DNA from: Luteimonas sp. S4-F44
GTDB taxonomy: Bacteria; Pseudomonadota; Gammaproteobacteria; Xanthomonadales; Xanthomonadaceae
Length of the DNA: 64,000 bases
Assembly: GCF_022637415.1 (NCBI RefSeq)
Contig: NZ_CP093340.1
Span: 620,001-684,000 of the forward strand
Reading direction: 5' to 3'
This document shows positions 61,005-64,000 of the stretch, in pieces (the first letter of the stretch is position 1; each line of letters begins with the position of its first letter). A model generated the notes under the pieces. That model searched no databases and had not been told where the DNA came from. It was given only the letters and a program-made list of their open reading frames with translations. The position numbers and the translations under genes are program-made.

Positions 61005-61034
61005 TCGCCCCTTCCCCTGCGGGCGGGGGAAGGC
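61005..61034. repeat. C/G-rich palindromic repeat before dtd
   Basis: CCCTTCCCCTGC, two bases, then GCGGGGGAAGG, a further member of the C/G palindrome family, in a 199-bp gap between nadE and dtd. A related half (CAGGGGAGGG) lies near 60975. No other feature was seen in this gap. Confidence 0.5.
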
Positions 61035-61099
61035 TGGGATGGGGGCGCCGTGTCGGCGCGCGCGCTCGGCCGGCCCAGGCGGCCAGCCCTGGGGGCGTC

Positions 61100-61537
61100 A
61101 TGCTCGCGCTGATCCAGCGGGTCAGCGAGGCGGCGGTGCGGGTCGACGGCGAGGTCGTGGGCCGGATCGGGCCGGGGCTGCTGGCGTTGGTCGGGATCGA
61201 GCCCGGTGACGACGAGGCGCAAACCGAGCGGATGGCCGAACGGCTGCTGGCCTACCGGGTATTCGCCGACGAGGCCGGGCGCATGAACCGGTCGCTGACC
61301 CAGACCGGCGGCGGGCTGCTGCTGGTCAGCCAATTCACGCTGGCCGCCGACACCCGCTCAGGCAATCGGCCCGGCTTCAGCACCGCCGCGCCGCCCGAGG
61401 AGGCTGAACGGACCTTCGGTCGCCTGGTCGCGGTCTGCCGCGCCCGGCACGGGGGGGTGGAAACGGGGCGGTTCGGCGCCCATATGGAGGTCAGCCTGGT
61501 CAACGACGGCCCGGTCACCTTCCTGCTGCGGGCATGA
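61100..61537 (+). CDS. dtd: D-aminoacyl-tRNA deacylase
   Basis: A 145-residue homodimeric enzyme hydrolysing D-aminoacyl-tRNA (and Gly-tRNA-Ala), protecting translation from misacylation. '[34 protein letters not shown]' opens the fold in short blocks, with '[20 protein letters not shown]' (SQFTL motif) and '[12 protein letters not shown]' (the cross-subunit Gly-cis-Pro motif). The size is the same as E. coli Dtd. The open frame upstream to 60995 is not conserved. rpoD follows 54 bp later with its own promoter. Confidence 0.96.
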   Translation: MLALIQRVSEAAVRVDGEVVGRIGPGLLALVGIEPGDDEAQTERMAERLLAYRVFADEAGRMNRSLTQTGGGLLLVSQFTLAADTRSGNRPGFSTAAPPEEAERTFGRLVAVCRARHGGVETGRFGAHMEVSLVNDGPVTFLLRA

Positions 61538-61552
61538 CCCCGGCCCTGCAGG

Positions 61553-61561
61553 TGGTATAAT
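61553..61561 (+). promoter_or_regulatory. rpoD promoter (extended -10)
   Basis: TGGTATAAT is a consensus TATAAT (61556-61561) with the TGn extension. Transcription would begin near 61568, giving a leader of ~24 nt before the ATG at 61592. The -35 is poor, as expected for extended -10 promoters. Confidence 0.75.
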
Positions 61562-61591
61562 TACGGGTTCACTTTGACAACGGTGCGCCAC

Positions 61592-63478
<1,887 letters not shown>

Positions 63479-63498
63479 TCTCCTGCTGTCGATCTGCG

Positions 63499-63526
63499 AA
63501 AAGCCCGCCGAAAGGCGGGCTTTTTT
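63499..63526 (+). terminator. Rho-independent terminator after rpoD
   Basis: AAAAGCCCGCC, loop GAAA, GGCGGGCTTTT followed by TT, 20 nt after the rpoD stop. A textbook intrinsic terminator with a GNRA tetraloop. Confidence 0.93.
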
Positions 63527-63642
63527 GTGGTCGATCGCCGAAGTGCGGGAGGAGCCTGCGTTGGGGCAGGCGCTGCCCGTCCGAAGCGAACACCCGCTGC
63601 TGCCCGGTAAAGGCGCTTTTGGTGGGGGTGTGGCCGAGGACG

Positions 63643-64000
63643 TCAGAGCACCGTCGGCGTCGCGGTGCCGACGATGACGACGTCGGCCTTGCGACGCGCG
63701 AACAGACCGACGCTGACCACGCCCGGGATCTGGTTGAGCTGCGCTTCCAGGGCCACTGGGTCGGCGATCGACAGGCCGTGGATATCGAGTACCCAGTTGC
63801 CGTTGTCGGTACGCACCCCCTCGCGCCAGACCGGCTGGCCGCCAGTGGTCGCCAGAATCTCGCGAGCGACGAGGCTGCGGGCCATCGGAATGACCTCGAT
63901 CGGCAGCGGGAACGTGCCCAGCACCGGCACCTGCTTGGCCGGGTCGATGATGCAGACGAAGCGCTCGCTGGCCTCGGCGATGATCTTCTCGCGCGTCAGC
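63643..64000 (-). CDS. rpiA: Ribose-5-phosphate isomerase A, C-terminal part (5' end outside window)
   Basis: The minus-strand frame is open to the right edge and ends at TGA 63643-63645; about 118 C-terminal residues are visible. '[20 protein letters not shown]', '[14 protein letters not shown]', '[13 protein letters not shown]' and '[11 protein letters not shown]' are RpiA signatures, including the Asp-Pro and Thr-Asp-Asn-Gly substrate region. It interconverts ribose-5-phosphate and ribulose-5-phosphate in the pentose phosphate pathway, the latter being substrate for RibB at 10.5 kb. The catalytic Glu and P-loop lie outside the window. It is convergent with rpoD. Confidence 0.93.
   Translation of the reverse strand, partial: LTREKIIAEASERFVCIIDPAKQVPVLGTFPLPIEVIPMARSLVAREILATTGGQPVWREGVRTDNGNWVLDIHGLSIADPVALEAQLNQIPGVVSVGLFARRKADVVIVGTATPTVL

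Overview
The window is about 64 kb of GC-rich (roughly 68-70 % by eye) chromosome from a gammaproteobacterium, most likely a Xanthomonadaceae/Lysobacteraceae member such as Lysobacter or Luteimonas. The evidence is the type of core genes, a division and cell wall (dcw) cluster without murD, DUF721/DciA beside an M23 peptidase and secA, and dispersed C/G-rich palindromes typical of that family. Gene density is high and most genes are housekeeping. No intact transposon, prophage or CRISPR array was seen, nor any tRNA or rRNA gene.

Layout. 0-1.4 kb: end of one family-2 glycosyltransferase and a complete second one. 1.4-6 kb: pncB, then pyrF, map and ettA on the minus strand. 6.2-13.5 kb: glyA, nrdR, ribD, an FMN riboswitch, then ribE-ribBX-ribH-nusB-thiL in one tightly packed operon. 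13.5-18.1 kb: a TlpA-like thioredoxin, yraN-lpoA diverging from rsmI, a lipoprotein hydrolase and the RNase P RNA gene. 18.5-34.8 kb: the dcw cluster mraZ-rsmH-ftsL-ftsI-murE-murF-mraY-ftsW-murC-ddlB-ftsQ-ftsA, almost every junction overlapping by 1-11 nt, then ftsZ and lpxC. murD and murG are both absent from their usual places. 35-41.4 kb: dciA and an M23 peptidase (divergent, 7 bp apart), secA, a Nudix/ThiE-like fusion and coaE. 41.4-56.1 kb: a type IV pilus region (pilD, pilC, pilB, pilA, pilR, pilS) interrupted by accessory genes: a small membrane protein, HTH and degraded remnants, aqpZ, a possible XAC0095-like protein, and a divergent histidine kinase / diguanylate cyclase pair. 56.3-64 kb: sucCD, a CcdAB-like toxin-antitoxin pair overlapping nadE, dtd, rpoD and the 3' part of rpiA.

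How the parts work together. The dcw genes make peptidoglycan precursors and assemble the divisome from one probable transcript, with an MraZ-type triple repeat at its promoter. The riboflavin genes sit behind an FMN riboswitch, which also places nusB and thiL under flavin control. PilS-PilR should drive pilA through a clear sigma-54 promoter found 100 nt upstream of pilA; PilB powers assembly, PilC anchors it and PilD matures the pilin.

Small-scale structure worth a second look includes three copies of a near-perfect GGGGTCAGAGT palindrome with compensatory arm changes, a 57-nt direct repeat and a hairpin in the secA leader, a phased array of six GTGAC/GTCAC sites in front of pilR, a DnaA box and a palindrome upstream of mraZ, and a palindromic operator in front of the ccd pair. 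I did not find a wholly new multi-gene system; the best candidates for new biology are the regulatory arrays, the extended XAC0095-like protein and the unexplained 48.1-48.5 kb stretch.
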